A stretch of 64,000 bases of DNA, taken from positions 62,001-126,000 of the forward strand of contig CABXHU010000003.1 of assembly GCA_902512065.1 (NCBI GenBank), read 5' to 3'. This document shows, one piece after another, positions 43,122 to 52,161 of the stretch. A program made the translations under genes and the position numbers. Origin of the DNA: an uncultured Bacteroidota bacterium (GTDB taxonomy: Bacteria; Bacteroidota; Bacteroidia; Flavobacteriales; Flavobacteriaceae). Each line of letters begins with the position of its first letter. Position 1 is the stretch's first letter. Below the pieces are notes generated by a model. It had not been told where the DNA came from. It was given only the letters and a program-made list of their open reading frames with translations, and ran no database searches.

Positions 43122-43733
43122 TTATATTGTGCCTTTTTCTAATAATATCAAATATAAGTTTTTTGCATTTGTCCCATAACTTAAAAAATCTTTTTCTTTT
43201 GAAATATGAAAATTTTTGATTGTAGTAATATTTGATGGGATTTTTTTGCTTTTAGATTTAATTTCAGTTAATCCTTCACCTATGTTATTTTTAAACTTAG
43301 TTGTGTCAGATATTACAATTAAATTTTCAGGAAAATCGGATAGATTATTTTCTTCAATCTGATTAGAAGAGATTAGTATAGAACCATCATCTGCAATCAA
43401 ATTTTCACAATCAGTTATGAAGCATTTTGATTTATTCTGATTAATTTTTAATGAGTTGGGAAGCTTATAATTTGATTTAATTTTATTCTTAGTAATTAAA
43501 ATATCATCATTAGTCCAACTGTTTTCTTTTAAGATTAAACCTAAATTTTCATTAAGCTCATTGTAGCTTTCACTATAAAGAAATTTCCCCCCATTCTCAA
43601 TGAATTTTATAATAAATCTTTCTTCAATTGCTACTTTAGTTTTTGGCATAAACTTGCTTTGTTCATCCCGAAGCTCATCTTTAGATTTATTTTTGTTTGT
43701 ATTTCCCTTAAAGAGGTTATTGAAAAGACTCAA
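43122..43733 (-). CDS. LUD-domain protein (LutC/YkgG-like)
   Basis: The 203 residues form a single LUD (lactate utilisation) domain as in LutC/YkgG, with FITDCENLIADDGSILISSNQ and ENLIVISDTTKF as family segments and SYGTNAKNLYLILLEKG at the end. LutC works with LutAB in lactate oxidation, but those partners are not here; in flavobacteria this gene sits beside ftsH and its job is unknown. The start is a TTG at 43733, giving MSLFNNLFKG, a conserved-looking N-terminus; the next ATG (43649) would remove 28 residues. Confidence 0.82.
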   Translation of the reverse strand: MSLFNNLFKGNTNKNKSKDELRDEQSKFMPKTKVAIEERFIIKFIENGGKFLYSESYNELNENLGLILKENSWTNDDILITKNKIKSNYKLPNSLKINQNKSKCFITDCENLIADDGSILISSNQIEENNLSDFPENLIVISDTTKFKNNIGEGLTEIKSKSKKIPSNITTIKNFHISKEKDFLSYGTNAKNLYLILLEKGTI

Positions 43734-43806
43734 TTTATTAAGCTATATAAAGTTTCTTAAAATTATGAAACTCTAAGGTTAATTAAAATGAAAAATAATT
43801 ATTTTT

Positions 43807-45729
43807 TTAAATTTTTTTAATTCCTCTTTGCTTAAATGGGCGTTTTCCGAAAATTTCTTCTAAGTTATCTTTGAAAATAACTTCTTTTTTAAGCAATAAT
43901 TCGGCTAACTGAACTAATTTCTTTTTATTTTTTTTAAGAATTGATAGCGCTCTTTTATACTGATTTTCAATAATTAGAGATATTTCTTTATCAATTGTTT
44001 CTGCTGTTTGTTCACTATAAGGTTTTGTAAAACCATATTCATTTCCATTTGACGAGTCATAGTATGTTAGATTCCCTACTTTGTCATTCAATCCATAAAC
44101 AGTGACCATTGCCCTAGCTTGTTTTGTGACTTTTTCTAGATCACTTAATGCTCCAGTTGAAATTTTGTTAAAAATTACTTTTTCTGCAGCCCTACCTCCA
44201 AGTGCAGCACACATTTCATCAAGCATTTGTTCAGGTCTAACGATCAGTCTTTCTTCAGGAAGATACCATGCAGAACCTAATGATTTTCCTCTAGGAACAA
44301 TAGTAACTTTAACTAGAGGAGAAGCATGTTCCAGCATCCAGCTTACAGTTGCATGTCCTGCTTCATGGTAAGCTACAGCTTGCTTTTCATCTTCAGTAAT
44401 AATTTTATTCTTTTTCTCAAGACCTCCAACTATTCTGTCAACTGCATCTAAAAAATCTTGTTTGCCAACAGATTTTTTATTTTTTCTGGCGGCTATTAGT
44501 GCCGCTTCATTACAAACGTTTGCAATATCAGCCCCAGAAAAACCAGGAGTTTGTTTAGACAAGAAGTCTACATCTACACTAGAGCCTTTCTTTAAAGGTC
44601 TTAAATGAACCTCAAATATTTTTTTTCTTTCTCTTATATCCGGCAAATCAACATAGATTTGTCTATCAAACCTTCCAGCTCGCATAAGCGCTTTGTCTAG
44701 TACATCTGCACGATTGGTAGCAGCTACAACTATTACATTAGTATTGGTGCCAAAACCATCCATTTCAGTCAGTAATTGGTTTAGTGTATTTTCTCTCTCG
44801 TCATTTGATCCAGTAAAATTACTTTTTCCTCTAGCTCTACCAATAGCATCAATTTCATCAATAAATACAATTGATGGGGACTTTTCTTTTGCTTGTTTAA
44901 ATAGATCTCTAACTCTAGAAGCACCGACTCCTACAAACATTTCAACAAAATCAGATCCAGAAAGAGAATAAAAGGGAACTTTAGCTTCTCCTGCAACAGC
45001 TTTAGCAAGTAAAGTCTTCCCAGTTCCTGGAGCACCTATTAATAATGCACCTTTTGGAATTTTACCACCTAAGGCAGTATATTTTTTTGGATTTTTTAAG
45101 AAGTCAACAATTTCTTGTACTTCTTCTTTGGCTCCCTCTAAACCCGCAACATCTTTAAATGTAATTCTCATATCAGACTTTGCATCAAATAGCTTAGCTT
45201 TAGATTTTCCAATACTAAAAATTTGACCTCCTGCACCACCTGCGCTAGAAGACATTCTACGCATAATAAATATCCAGATTGCTATAATTAAAATAAATGG
45301 AAGTAACGAGATAAGTATATCGCCCAACATATTTTGTTCAGTAACATAATTGGTTTCTACATTTAAATTATTCTCTTTTGATGTTATAGCTAGATTATTC
45401 TCAAAATTCTGTAAGTCTCCAAATTCAAATTTATAATTAGGAGAAAGGCTTGTGCCAGTTATAAATGATTTCTTAATAGTATTTCTGTGAATATCTTTTA
45501 ATTCAGCATCTTTTGTAAGGAAGACTCTGACCTCCCTTTTATTTATTATTTCAATTTTTTCAACATCACCATCCTTCACGTATTCAAAAAATTTAGATGG
45601 TGTAGTAGATGAAGTATCAGATCCAGATGTTCCAGAAAAAAAATTCATTAATAAAAACATAAAAATTATTCCACCATATATCCAGTATTGGTTAAATGAA
45701 CTTTTGTTTTTTGTTTTTTTATTTTTCAT
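43807..45729 (-). CDS. ftsH: ATP-dependent membrane zinc metalloprotease FtsH
   Basis: FtsH degrades misfolded membrane proteins and regulatory proteins. The 640 residues have two N-terminal membrane helices (about 13-28 and 136-158), the Walker A GAPGTGKT, Walker [12 protein letters not shown], the second region of homology [22 protein letters not shown], and the zinc site YHEAGHATV. It follows rsfS by five bases. The periplasmic segment is about 105 residues, as usual. Confidence 0.98.
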   Translation of the reverse strand: MKNKKTKNKSSFNQYWIYGGIIFMFLLMNFFSGTSGSDTSSTTPSKFFEYVKDGDVEKIEIINKREVRVFLTKDAELKDIHRNTIKKSFITGTSLSPNYKFEFGDLQNFENNLAITSKENNLNVETNYVTEQNMLGDILISLLPFILIIAIWIFIMRRMSSSAGGAGGQIFSIGKSKAKLFDAKSDMRITFKDVAGLEGAKEEVQEIVDFLKNPKKYTALGGKIPKGALLIGAPGTGKTLLAKAVAGEAKVPFYSLSGSDFVEMFVGVGASRVRDLFKQAKEKSPSIVFIDEIDAIGRARGKSNFTGSNDERENTLNQLLTEMDGFGTNTNVIVVAATNRADVLDKALMRAGRFDRQIYVDLPDIRERKKIFEVHLRPLKKGSSVDVDFLSKQTPGFSGADIANVCNEAALIAARKNKKSVGKQDFLDAVDRIVGGLEKKNKIITEDEKQAVAYHEAGHATVSWMLEHASPLVKVTIVPRGKSLGSAWYLPEERLIVRPEQMLDEMCAALGGRAAEKVIFNKISTGALSDLEKVTKQARAMVTVYGLNDKVGNLTYYDSSNGNEYGFTKPYSEQTAETIDKEISLIIENQYKRALSILKKNKKKLVQLAELLLKKEVIFKDNLEEIFGKRPFKQRGIKKI

Positions 45730-45734
45730 TAATA

Positions 45735-46097
45735 TTATTTTAAATCTAACATCTTAGCATCTCCCCAAAGTCCTTCAATGTCATAATGCTCTCTTTTGTG
45801 TTTTTGAAATACATGTACAACTACATCTATGTAATCCATCAAAACCCATTCAGCACTTTCCATACCTTCAATTCCCCAGGCCTTATCTTTTAAGCTCTTG
45901 CTAACTTTCTTACTTATAGAGTTAACTATTGCACTGACTTGAGTGTTTGAGGTTCCCTCGCAAATTACAAAATAATCGCAAACTCTAGCTTCAATCTTTC
46001 TTAGATCAAGAATATTTATTTCTTCACCTTTGACTTCTTCAATTCCATCAACTATAGTTGAAATTAAATTATTAGAGCTTCTCTTTGTTTTCGCCAT
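45735..46097 (-). CDS. rsfS: Ribosomal silencing factor RsfS
   Basis: RsfS (DUF143) binds ribosomal protein L14 and blocks subunit joining under starvation. The ATG at 46097 gives 120 residues; a TTG at 46100 is also in frame. Family segments are DYFVICEGTSNTQVSAI, WGIEGMESAEWVLMDY and VVHVFQKHKREHYDIEGLWGDA. It leads the operon with ftsH. The gene is divergent from birA. Confidence 0.95.
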   Translation of the reverse strand: MAKTKRSSNNLISTIVDGIEEVKGEEINILDLRKIEARVCDYFVICEGTSNTQVSAIVNSISKKVSKSLKDKAWGIEGMESAEWVLMDYIDVVVHVFQKHKREHYDIEGLWGDAKMLDLK

Positions 46098-46119
46098 CAA
46101 TTCCTTTTACCTTGTTGTG

Positions 46120-46127
46120 CAAATCTA
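46120..46127 (-). promoter_or_regulatory. Bacteroidetes -7 box for rsfS-ftsH
   Basis: On the minus strand this is TAGATTTG, matching TAnnTTTG, with 22 bases between it and the ATG at 46097. Confidence 0.5.
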
Positions 46128-46147
46128 TTATTTTTTTCTTTATGTAC

Positions 46148-46879
46148 ATGAATATCATCAAACTTGATGCCATAGATTCAACAAATAGTTATTTAAAAAA
46201 AATAATATTAAATAAGGATGTTAGTGATTCTACAATAGTAACGGCTAAATTTCAGACAAAAGGCAAGGGCCAGCTAGGAGTAAATTGGGAGTCTGAAGAT
46301 TCTAAAAACCTGATATTCAGTATGTATAAGAAGGATTTAGGGATTAAATTAAAAGATCAATTTATAATAAGTATTATTGTTTCATTAGCTCTTATTAAAA
46401 CACTTAAAAAAAATAATTTGCCAAAATTGCGCATAAAATGGCCAAACGACATAATGTCAGACAATAAAAAAATATGTGGCATTTTAATTGAAAATATACT
46501 TAAACAAAACTATATTAAACATAGTGTGATAGGAATAGGATTAAATGTAAACCAAACAATATTTGATAATTTACCCAATGCATCATCAATTAAAAACTTA
46601 ACTGGAACTACTCATAACAAAGATGAAATTCTTAAAGAATTAGTAAGCAATATTAATAGGGGTTTTGAAGAAATAGAAAAATTTAAAAGTGAAATGATTT
46701 TTAAAAAATATGAAGAGTTACTTTATAGAATAAATAAGCCTTCTACTTTTAAAAATTCAAAAGGAGAAAATTTTACTGGATTTATAAAAGGAGTCACCAA
46801 ATTAGGAAGGCTTAATGTTATTCTTGAAGACAATAAGCTAGAATCATATGATTTAAAAGAAATCTCAATTCTTAATTAA
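46148..46879 (+). CDS. birA: Biotin--[acetyl-CoA-carboxylase] ligase
   Basis: BirA activates biotin and attaches it to the biotin carrier protein of acetyl-CoA carboxylase. The ATG at 46148 gives 243 residues (MNIIKLDAIDSTNSYLKK); starts further upstream (46085) lie across the divergent promoter. Key segments are DSTNSYL, AKFQTKGKGQLGVNWES (biotin loop, with GRGR replaced by GKGQ), RIKWPNDIM, KICGILIEN and GIGLNVN. There is no DNA-binding domain, so it does not act as a repressor. It converges on pyrE with 5 bases between stops. Confidence 0.93.
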   Translation: MNIIKLDAIDSTNSYLKKIILNKDVSDSTIVTAKFQTKGKGQLGVNWESEDSKNLIFSMYKKDLGIKLKDQFIISIIVSLALIKTLKKNNLPKLRIKWPNDIMSDNKKICGILIENILKQNYIKHSVIGIGLNVNQTIFDNLPNASSIKNLTGTTHNKDEILKELVSNINRGFEEIEKFKSEMIFKKYEELLYRINKPSTFKNSKGENFTGFIKGVTKLGRLNVILEDNKLESYDLKEISILN

Positions 46880-46884
46880 TAAAA

Positions 46885-47529
46885 TTAACTCCAGGTAGAA
46901 GGATCTTGATTCCATTTTTCAAGAATTTTACACTCTGACTCAGAAATGTATTTAGTCTTTTGAGCAGTTTTTAGCAGAGTAGAATAATTGCAAAGAGTTT
47001 TTAATTTTAAATTCTCCTTACTAATATTATCTTCGGATATTTTGAATTCATAAGTAAATATAGCAACCATTCCAATTACATTAAGCCCATGAGATTTTAA
47101 AGCTCTTATTGCGCCAATACTACTTTTACCTGTGCTGATTAAATCTTCAATAACCATTACTTTTTTTCCCTTCTCAATTTCACCTTCTATCTGATTTTTT
47201 CTACCATGTTTTTTAGCTTCTGGCCTTACATATATAAACGGTAAATCTAGGTAGTCTGCAACTAACATTCCAATACCAATAGCTCCTGTAGCAACTCCAG
47301 CTATAGCATCTGGTTTTTCAAAATTTTCAGCTATAGCTTGTGCTAAGAACTTTTTTATAATATTTCTGATTTTTGGGGTAGATAAAATAATTCTATTATC
47401 ACAATAGATTGGTGATTTCCATCCAGAAGCCCATACAAACGGCTTATTAGGGCTAAGTTTTATTGCATTAATTTCAAGAAGAATTTTAGCTGTTTCTTCT
47501 TGATAGGTATTAAATTCTATTTCACTCAT
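46885..47529 (-). CDS. pyrE: Orotate phosphoribosyltransferase
   Basis: PyrE makes orotidine monophosphate from orotate and PRPP in pyrimidine synthesis. The 214 residues carry FVWASGWKSPIYCDNR, IAGVATGAIGIGMLVAD, FIYVRPEAKKHGRKNQIEG and the PRPP-binding motif VMVIEDLISTGKSSIG. The gene is divergent from the NUDIX gene, and the -7 boxes of the two promoters are nearly adjacent. Confidence 0.96.
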   Translation of the reverse strand: MSEIEFNTYQEETAKILLEINAIKLSPNKPFVWASGWKSPIYCDNRIILSTPKIRNIIKKFLAQAIAENFEKPDAIAGVATGAIGIGMLVADYLDLPFIYVRPEAKKHGRKNQIEGEIEKGKKVMVIEDLISTGKSSIGAIRALKSHGLNVIGMVAIFTYEFKISEDNISKENLKLKTLCNYSTLLKTAQKTKYISESECKILEKWNQDPSTWS

Positions 47530-47539
47530 TTTTCTAAAA

Positions 47540-47547
47540 CAAAATTA
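47540..47547 (-). promoter_or_regulatory. Bacteroidetes -7 box for pyrE
   Basis: On the minus strand this is TAATTTTG, matching TAnnTTTG, with 10 bases between it and the pyrE ATG. Confidence 0.5.
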
Positions 47548-47548
47548 A

Positions 47549-47556
47549 TATTTTTG
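47549..47556 (+). promoter_or_regulatory. Bacteroidetes -7 box for the NUDIX gene
   Basis: TATTTTTG lies one base away from the divergent pyrE -7 box and 16 bases before the NUDIX ATG. Confidence 0.5.
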
Positions 47557-47572
47557 TTTAGTTTTTTTACTA

Positions 47573-48154
47573 ATGCCTCAGATTTTTTATCAAGATAGAC
47601 CAATTATAATAACAGATACTATTTCTGAAGACAATAATGTGTCTAATATTAAGTTTAAAAATTTTAAACTTAAATCTGCTTTAAAAAATCTTTCAGATAA
47701 AAAAAAATCATCCATAAGATTAATAGCAAATAACAAGAATAAGGCATTAAAAAAATTTAAAAAACTTTTACCAAATATAATTGCTGGTGGAGGTAAGGTA
47801 ATAAACTCAAAAGAAGAAATACTATTTATTTTTAGAAACAATAAATGGGATTTGCCTAAGGGAAAGTCTGAGAATAATGAGAATATTGCAGATACTGCCA
47901 TTAGGGAAGTAAAGGAAGAAACAGGAATTAAAGATCTTACTATCACAAAACCATTGCAAATAACTTATCATATTTTTAAGAAGAATGGTTCTTATAGATT
48001 AAAAATCACATATTGGTTTGAAATGAAGTCATTAGTAGATAATAAATTAATTCCACAGTTAGAAGAAGGAATAACAAGAGCTGAATGGATAAATCCATCT
48101 GAGATTAAAAAAATAAAAAAGAATTGTTACGCTAATATTAGACTTTTGATCTAA
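47573..48154 (+). CDS. NUDIX hydrolase
   Basis: The 193 residues have a basic N-terminal extension (about 1-75) and a NUDIX domain with the box GKSENNENIADTAIREVKEETGI, where the REVKEETG part binds the metal. These enzymes cleave nucleoside diphosphates linked to other groups. The substrate cannot be predicted; in flavobacteria this gene lies between pyrE and coaD. The stop is 17 bases inside the 3' end of coaD, which is convergent. Confidence 0.9.
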   Translation: MPQIFYQDRPIIITDTISEDNNVSNIKFKNFKLKSALKNLSDKKKSSIRLIANNKNKALKKFKKLLPNIIAGGGKVINSKEEILFIFRNNKWDLPKGKSENNENIADTAIREVKEETGIKDLTITKPLQITYHIFKKNGSYRLKITYWFEMKSLVDNKLIPQLEEGITRAEWINPSEIKKIKKNCYANIRLLI

Positions 48155-48596
48155 CAGATTTTGGTACAAGCTTATTATAGTCACCCTTATTGGCAATAAT
48201 TTCCCTTACAATTGAAGAAGATATGTAGGCTGTTTCAGCAGAAGTTAGAAAGAAAACGGTTTCTATACCAGTTAACTTTTTGTTGGTTTGCGCAATAGTC
48301 TTTTCAAATTCAAAATCGGCTGGATTTCTTAACCCTCTAACAATAAAATCAGCATTTATTTCTTTACAAAAATCTACAGTTAAACCCTGATATGTTAGTA
48401 TTTTAACTTTAGCATGATTTGAAAATTCTTCATTTATGAATTGTGTTCTTTGTTCTAGTGAAAACATGCTTTCTTTTGTAGAATTTATTCCTATAGCTAG
48501 AATTACTTCATCAAAAAGATCTATACTTTTATGTATTATATCACAATGACCTAAAGTTAATGGATCAAAAGACCCAGGAAATACAGCTTTTTTCAT
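48138..48596 (-). CDS. coaD: Phosphopantetheine adenylyltransferase
   Basis: CoaD makes dephospho-CoA from phosphopantetheine and ATP. The 152 residues match the family. The nucleotidyltransferase motif is PGSFDPLTLGHCDII, with FIVRGLRNPADFEFE and the closing ISSSIVREI. It follows ddl on the same strand by 17 bases. Confidence 0.97.
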   Translation of the reverse strand: MKKAVFPGSFDPLTLGHCDIIHKSIDLFDEVILAIGINSTKESMFSLEQRTQFINEEFSNHAKVKILTYQGLTVDFCKEINADFIVRGLRNPADFEFEKTIAQTNKKLTGIETVFFLTSAETAYISSSIVREIIANKGDYNKLVPKSVRSKV

Positions 48597-48613
48597 GGCC
48601 TAAAATTACGAAT

Positions 48614-49582
48614 TTAATTTATAGCTTCATTAATTGCATTTGCAAATAGGTCTTTAAGCTCTATCCCAGAAGCATTTGCTTGTTTTGGAAGAATACTTTC
48701 ACTAGTTAAACCAGGCACACTATTTACTTCTAAGAGGAATATGTCATTATTCTGAATAACAAACTCACTTCTAGAAAACCCTTCCATATCTAAGATGTGA
48801 TAGATTTTTTTTGCTATAGATTTAATCTTTAAGGTCATTTCATGTGATAGCCTAGCTGGAGTAATTTCATCTGCTTCTCCTTTGTATTTTGCGTTATAAT
48901 CAAAAAAATCATTATCCGTTACAATTTCTGTTATCGGGAGTGCTAAAATTTCATTATCATATGTAATTACACCTACAGAAATCTCTGTGCCATCAAGAAA
49001 TGATTCAATTAATACCTGACTGTCCTCTTTAAACGCTATTTCCAGCGCTTTATCAATCCCTTCTTTTTTAGAAACTTTTGATATTCCATAGCTGCTACCA
49101 GATTTACTTGCTTTAACAAAACAAGGAAGACCAACTTGATCAATAATTTTATTAGTATCAACTTTGTCACCTTTAGAAATAACAAATGAATTAGCAGATT
49201 TGATACCATGAGGTTTTAAAAATTCTAAACACTTTATTTTATCAAAAGTTAATCTAGACTGAAATTCTCCGCAACCAGTAATTGGAATATTTAATTTAGA
49301 AAAATACTGCTGTAATTCCCCATCTTCTCCAGGTGAACCATGCACCGCATTAAATGCACAATCAAATCTAACTTCTGGTTTTTCTAGTATTTTAAATTCG
49401 TCTCTATCAACTAAAAATTCAGTATTCTCCTCATCTACATAAATCCAATTATCCTTTAAAATGTGAATTTTATAGCAATTAAAAATATTTTTTAAATTAT
49501 TGAAGACAACTTCTCCGCTTTCTAATGAAATCTTATACTCTTTAGAGTAGCCGCCCATTAATATTGCTATATTTTTTTTCAT
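48614..49582 (-). CDS. ddl: D-alanine--D-alanine ligase
   Basis: Ddl joins two D-alanines for peptidoglycan. The ATG at 49582 gives 322 residues starting MKKNIAILMGGYSKEY; the TTG at 49612 would lie in the promoter. The ATP-grasp motifs are HGSPGEDGELQQYF, FVKASKSGSSYGISKV, ITPARLSHEM and the metal-binding LLEVNSVPGLT. It is 17 bases ahead of coaD. Confidence 0.96.
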   Translation of the reverse strand: MKKNIAILMGGYSKEYKISLESGEVVFNNLKNIFNCYKIHILKDNWIYVDEENTEFLVDRDEFKILEKPEVRFDCAFNAVHGSPGEDGELQQYFSKLNIPITGCGEFQSRLTFDKIKCLEFLKPHGIKSANSFVISKGDKVDTNKIIDQVGLPCFVKASKSGSSYGISKVSKKEGIDKALEIAFKEDSQVLIESFLDGTEISVGVITYDNEILALPITEIVTDNDFFDYNAKYKGEADEITPARLSHEMTLKIKSIAKKIYHILDMEGFSRSEFVIQNNDIFLLEVNSVPGLTSESILPKQANASGIELKDLFANAINEAIN

Positions 49583-49609
49583 TATAATCTGAAAAATATA
49601 AATCTTTAT

Positions 49610-49617
49610 CAAAGTTA
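49610..49617 (-). promoter_or_regulatory. Bacteroidetes -7 box for ddl
   Basis: On the minus strand this is TAACTTTG, matching TAnnTTTG, with 27 bases between it and the ATG at 49582. It rules out the in-frame TTG at 49612 as start. Confidence 0.5.
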
Positions 49618-49648
49618 GTATTTAAATCATATTTATTTAATAAATGTT

Positions 49649-49656
49649 TAGTTTTG
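49649..49656 (+). promoter_or_regulatory. Bacteroidetes -7 box for the PASTA-rluD unit
   Basis: TAGTTTTG matches TAnnTTTG, with 19 bases between it and the ATG at 49676. Confidence 0.5.
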
Positions 49657-49675
49657 TAAAAATTATTTTAATCAA

Positions 49676-50227
49676 ATGAATTTTTTAAGATTCCTATTTA
49701 GCAAGCAGTTTTTTAAAAACATGTTTTATATGATACTAATTGTTGTATTTATAACACTTTTTGGAATAATATCCTTAAGATTTTTGACTGATCATGGGGA
49801 CTTTGTTAAAGTTCCAGATTTAAAAGGAAAAACCTTAGATAGTGTAGCAATAGAGTTAGATAAGATTGATCTTAAATATATTGTTCTAGATTCAGGCAAT
49901 TATAATCCCAATTATAAGATTTTTTCAGTTTTAGATCAACAGCCTAAATTTGATTCTCAGGTAAAACAGGGTAGAAAGATATATTTAACTATAAATTCAT
50001 CTGATTTTAAAATGCTAGAAATTCCTAATGTGATAAGAACGACTATTCGTCAGGCAAGAAAATCTTTAGAATCTCTTGGATTTATTATAGGTGAAATAGA
50101 ATATGTAGATGATATAGGAAAAGACGAGGTCATATCTTTTAGCTTTGAGGGAAAAGACTTAAGCCCTGGAGATACTCTAAAAAAGACATCAGTTATAGAC
50201 TTTAAACTAGGTAATGGAAAACTCTGA
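49676..50227 (+). CDS. Membrane-anchored PASTA-domain protein
   Basis: The 183 residues have a short cytoplasmic start, one membrane helix (about 14-36), and two PASTA domains outside the membrane (about 40-110 and 112-183), marked by KVPDLKGKTLDSVAIELDK and IPNVIRTTIRQARKSLESLGF. PASTA domains bind peptidoglycan stems in serine/threonine kinases and penicillin-binding proteins, but no kinase domain is fused here. The gene overlaps rluD by 14 bases. Confidence 0.9.
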   Translation: MNFLRFLFSKQFFKNMFYMILIVVFITLFGIISLRFLTDHGDFVKVPDLKGKTLDSVAIELDKIDLKYIVLDSGNYNPNYKIFSVLDQQPKFDSQVKQGRKIYLTINSSDFKMLEIPNVIRTTIRQARKSLESLGFIIGEIEYVDDIGKDEVISFSFEGKDLSPGDTLKKTSVIDFKLGNGKL

Positions 50228-51224
50228 TTCATTATTTGAGCATTATTCTTTTACTGTAGATAAAGGGCAGGCTCCTCTTAGAATTGACAAATATCTTATA
50301 AATTTTGTTGAAAATGCTACTAGAACAAAAATTCAAGCTGCTGCAAAATCTGGAAGTATACAAGTAAATGGAGATGTTGTTAAATCAAACTATAAGGTAA
50401 AGCCTATGGATGAGATTAAAGTTTTATTTGAATTTCCTCCTAATGAAAATAAGCTGCTTCCTGAAAATATAGAGTTAAATATTGTATACGAAGATAAGGA
50501 ACTGGTGGTTGTAAATAAACCTGCCGGTATGGTAGTTCATCCTGGTCATGGAAATTATTCTGGAACACTGATAAATGCACTAATTTATCATTTCAAACAT
50601 CTTCCTAATAATTCATCTAACAGACCTGGCCTTGTGCATAGGATTGATAAAGAAACTAGCGGTCTTTTAGTTATTGCCAAGACAGAAAAAGCAATGATAG
50701 ACTTATCAGAACAGTTTGCAAAGAAAACTAGCTCTAGAGAATACATAGCACTAGTATGGGGAAATGTCAAAGAGGATTCTGGTACTATAAATGAGCATAT
50801 AGGAAGAAATCCTAAAAACAGGCTGCAAAATATTGTTTTTACAGGTGATGATATTGAAAAAGGAAAGCCTGCAATTACTCATTATAAAGTATTAAATAGA
50901 TATGGGTATGTGACTTTAGTTAGTTGTACTTTAGAGACTGGAAGAACCCATCAGATTAGGGTGCATATGAAGCATATTGGTCATACAATTTTTAATGATA
51001 CCAGGTATGGAGGAGATGTGATTTTAAAGGGAACTACTTTTACTAAGTATAAGCAATTTGTTGAGAATTGTTTTAAAATATTGCCTAGACAAGCTTTACA
51101 TGCTAAAACGCTCGGCTTTAAGCACCCTAAAACTAAAGAATATGTCTCTTTTGATAGCGAGGCTCCTGATGATATTAAAGAATGTCTTGAAAAATGGGAC
51201 TCTTATGCAAAACATCAATTATAG
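50214..51224 (+). CDS. rluD: RluD-type 23S rRNA pseudouridine synthase
   Basis: The 336 residues have an N-terminal S4 RNA-binding domain (about 20-80, RIDKYLINFVENATRTKIQ) and a RluA-family catalytic domain. The catalytic aspartate is D145 in HRIDKETSGLLV, followed by TGRTHQIRVHMKHIGH. RluD makes pseudouridines in helix 69 of 23S rRNA; this assignment over other RluA members rests on length and the S4 domain. The start at 50214 overlaps the PASTA gene. Confidence 0.93.
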   Translation: MENSDSLFEHYSFTVDKGQAPLRIDKYLINFVENATRTKIQAAAKSGSIQVNGDVVKSNYKVKPMDEIKVLFEFPPNENKLLPENIELNIVYEDKELVVVNKPAGMVVHPGHGNYSGTLINALIYHFKHLPNNSSNRPGLVHRIDKETSGLLVIAKTEKAMIDLSEQFAKKTSSREYIALVWGNVKEDSGTINEHIGRNPKNRLQNIVFTGDDIEKGKPAITHYKVLNRYGYVTLVSCTLETGRTHQIRVHMKHIGHTIFNDTRYGGDVILKGTTFTKYKQFVENCFKILPRQALHAKTLGFKHPKTKEYVSFDSEAPDDIKECLEKWDSYAKHQL

Positions 51225-51292
51225 ATAATTTTTTTATTTACATCTTGATATTTATAATGATCCTTTGTAATTTTAGTAAAAATTAATTTTAT

Positions 51293-52051
51293 ATGAAACT
51301 GGTTATTTCACCTGCTAAATCTTTAGATTTTACTAGAAATCTACCTACTGAATCAAATTCAAAGGCTTGTTTTCTAAAAGAAGCACAGAGTCTTAATAAT
51401 ATTTTAAGAGATAAATCTCCTAAGGAGCTTTCTGCGCTAATGAGTATTTCATCTTCTTTAGGAGATTTAAATTATCAGAGGAATAACAGCTGGAAATTAC
51501 CTTTTAATTCTTCAAACTCTAGGCAAGCTATTTATGCTTTCAACGGAGATGTTTATAAAGGGATAGATGCCTATAGTGTTTCAGAAGATAAAATTGAGCT
51601 TATGCAAGATACCGTTAGAATAATTTCCGGCTTATATGGTTTGTTAAAACCACTGGATTTAATTCAGCCCTATAGGTTAGAGATGGGCACTAAAATGCCA
51701 GTAGGATCAAATAAAAACCTGTATGAGTTCTGGAGAAGGAAACTAACTGATTCTATTAATCAAGAGCTAAAGAATGGGGAGGTTTTTCTAAATCTTGCTA
51801 GTAATGAGTATGTAAAAGCAATAGATACAAAGGTTTTAAAATCTCCTATGATAACAGCCAATTTTAAGCAGTTAAAGGATGGCAATTATAAGACAATAGC
51901 CATATTTTCTAAGAAGGCTAGAGGTCTTATGACCAGATATATCATTGACAATAACATAAATTCTATAGAAGGAATTAAAGGATTTAACTCTGATGGCTAT
52001 CTTTTTACCGAGCCTCTCTCTACAGATAAAGAATTAGTTTTTACTAGATAA
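51293..52051 (+). CDS. yaaA: Peroxide stress protein YaaA
   Basis: YaaA (DUF328) lowers free iron and protects DNA during peroxide stress in E. coli. The 252 residues include the start MKLVISPAKSLDF, AIYAFNGDVYKGIDAYS, ISGLYGLLKPLDLIQPYRLEMG, and the late KKARGLMTRYII and GFNSDGY. It is followed by a 110-base gap with the promoter of the T9SS gene. I see no shared operon. Confidence 0.95.
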   Translation: MKLVISPAKSLDFTRNLPTESNSKACFLKEAQSLNNILRDKSPKELSALMSISSSLGDLNYQRNNSWKLPFNSSNSRQAIYAFNGDVYKGIDAYSVSEDKIELMQDTVRIISGLYGLLKPLDLIQPYRLEMGTKMPVGSNKNLYEFWRRKLTDSINQELKNGEVFLNLASNEYVKAIDTKVLKSPMITANFKQLKDGNYKTIAIFSKKARGLMTRYIIDNNINSIEGIKGFNSDGYLFTEPLSTDKELVFTR

Positions 52052-52121
52052 AACCCAGGGTATTAACAATGCCAGACATTGTAATTTTTAGCGTAAAATA
52101 TTAATTTATTAACAAATTTAG

Positions 52122-52129
52122 TATATTTG
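52122..52129 (+). promoter_or_regulatory. Bacteroidetes -7 box for the T9SS cargo gene
   Basis: TATATTTG lies 32 bases upstream of the ATG at 52162 in the gap after yaaA. Confidence 0.5.
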
Positions 52130-52161
52130 CTAATTCAAGTGGAAATTAAAATTTTAAGCTT

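Noticed and set aside
43791-43806. AT-only palindrome between the LUD gene and ftsH
   Set aside because: Sixteen bases of A and T with no G-C pair are expected by chance in such AT-rich sequence, and there is no loop for a terminator.
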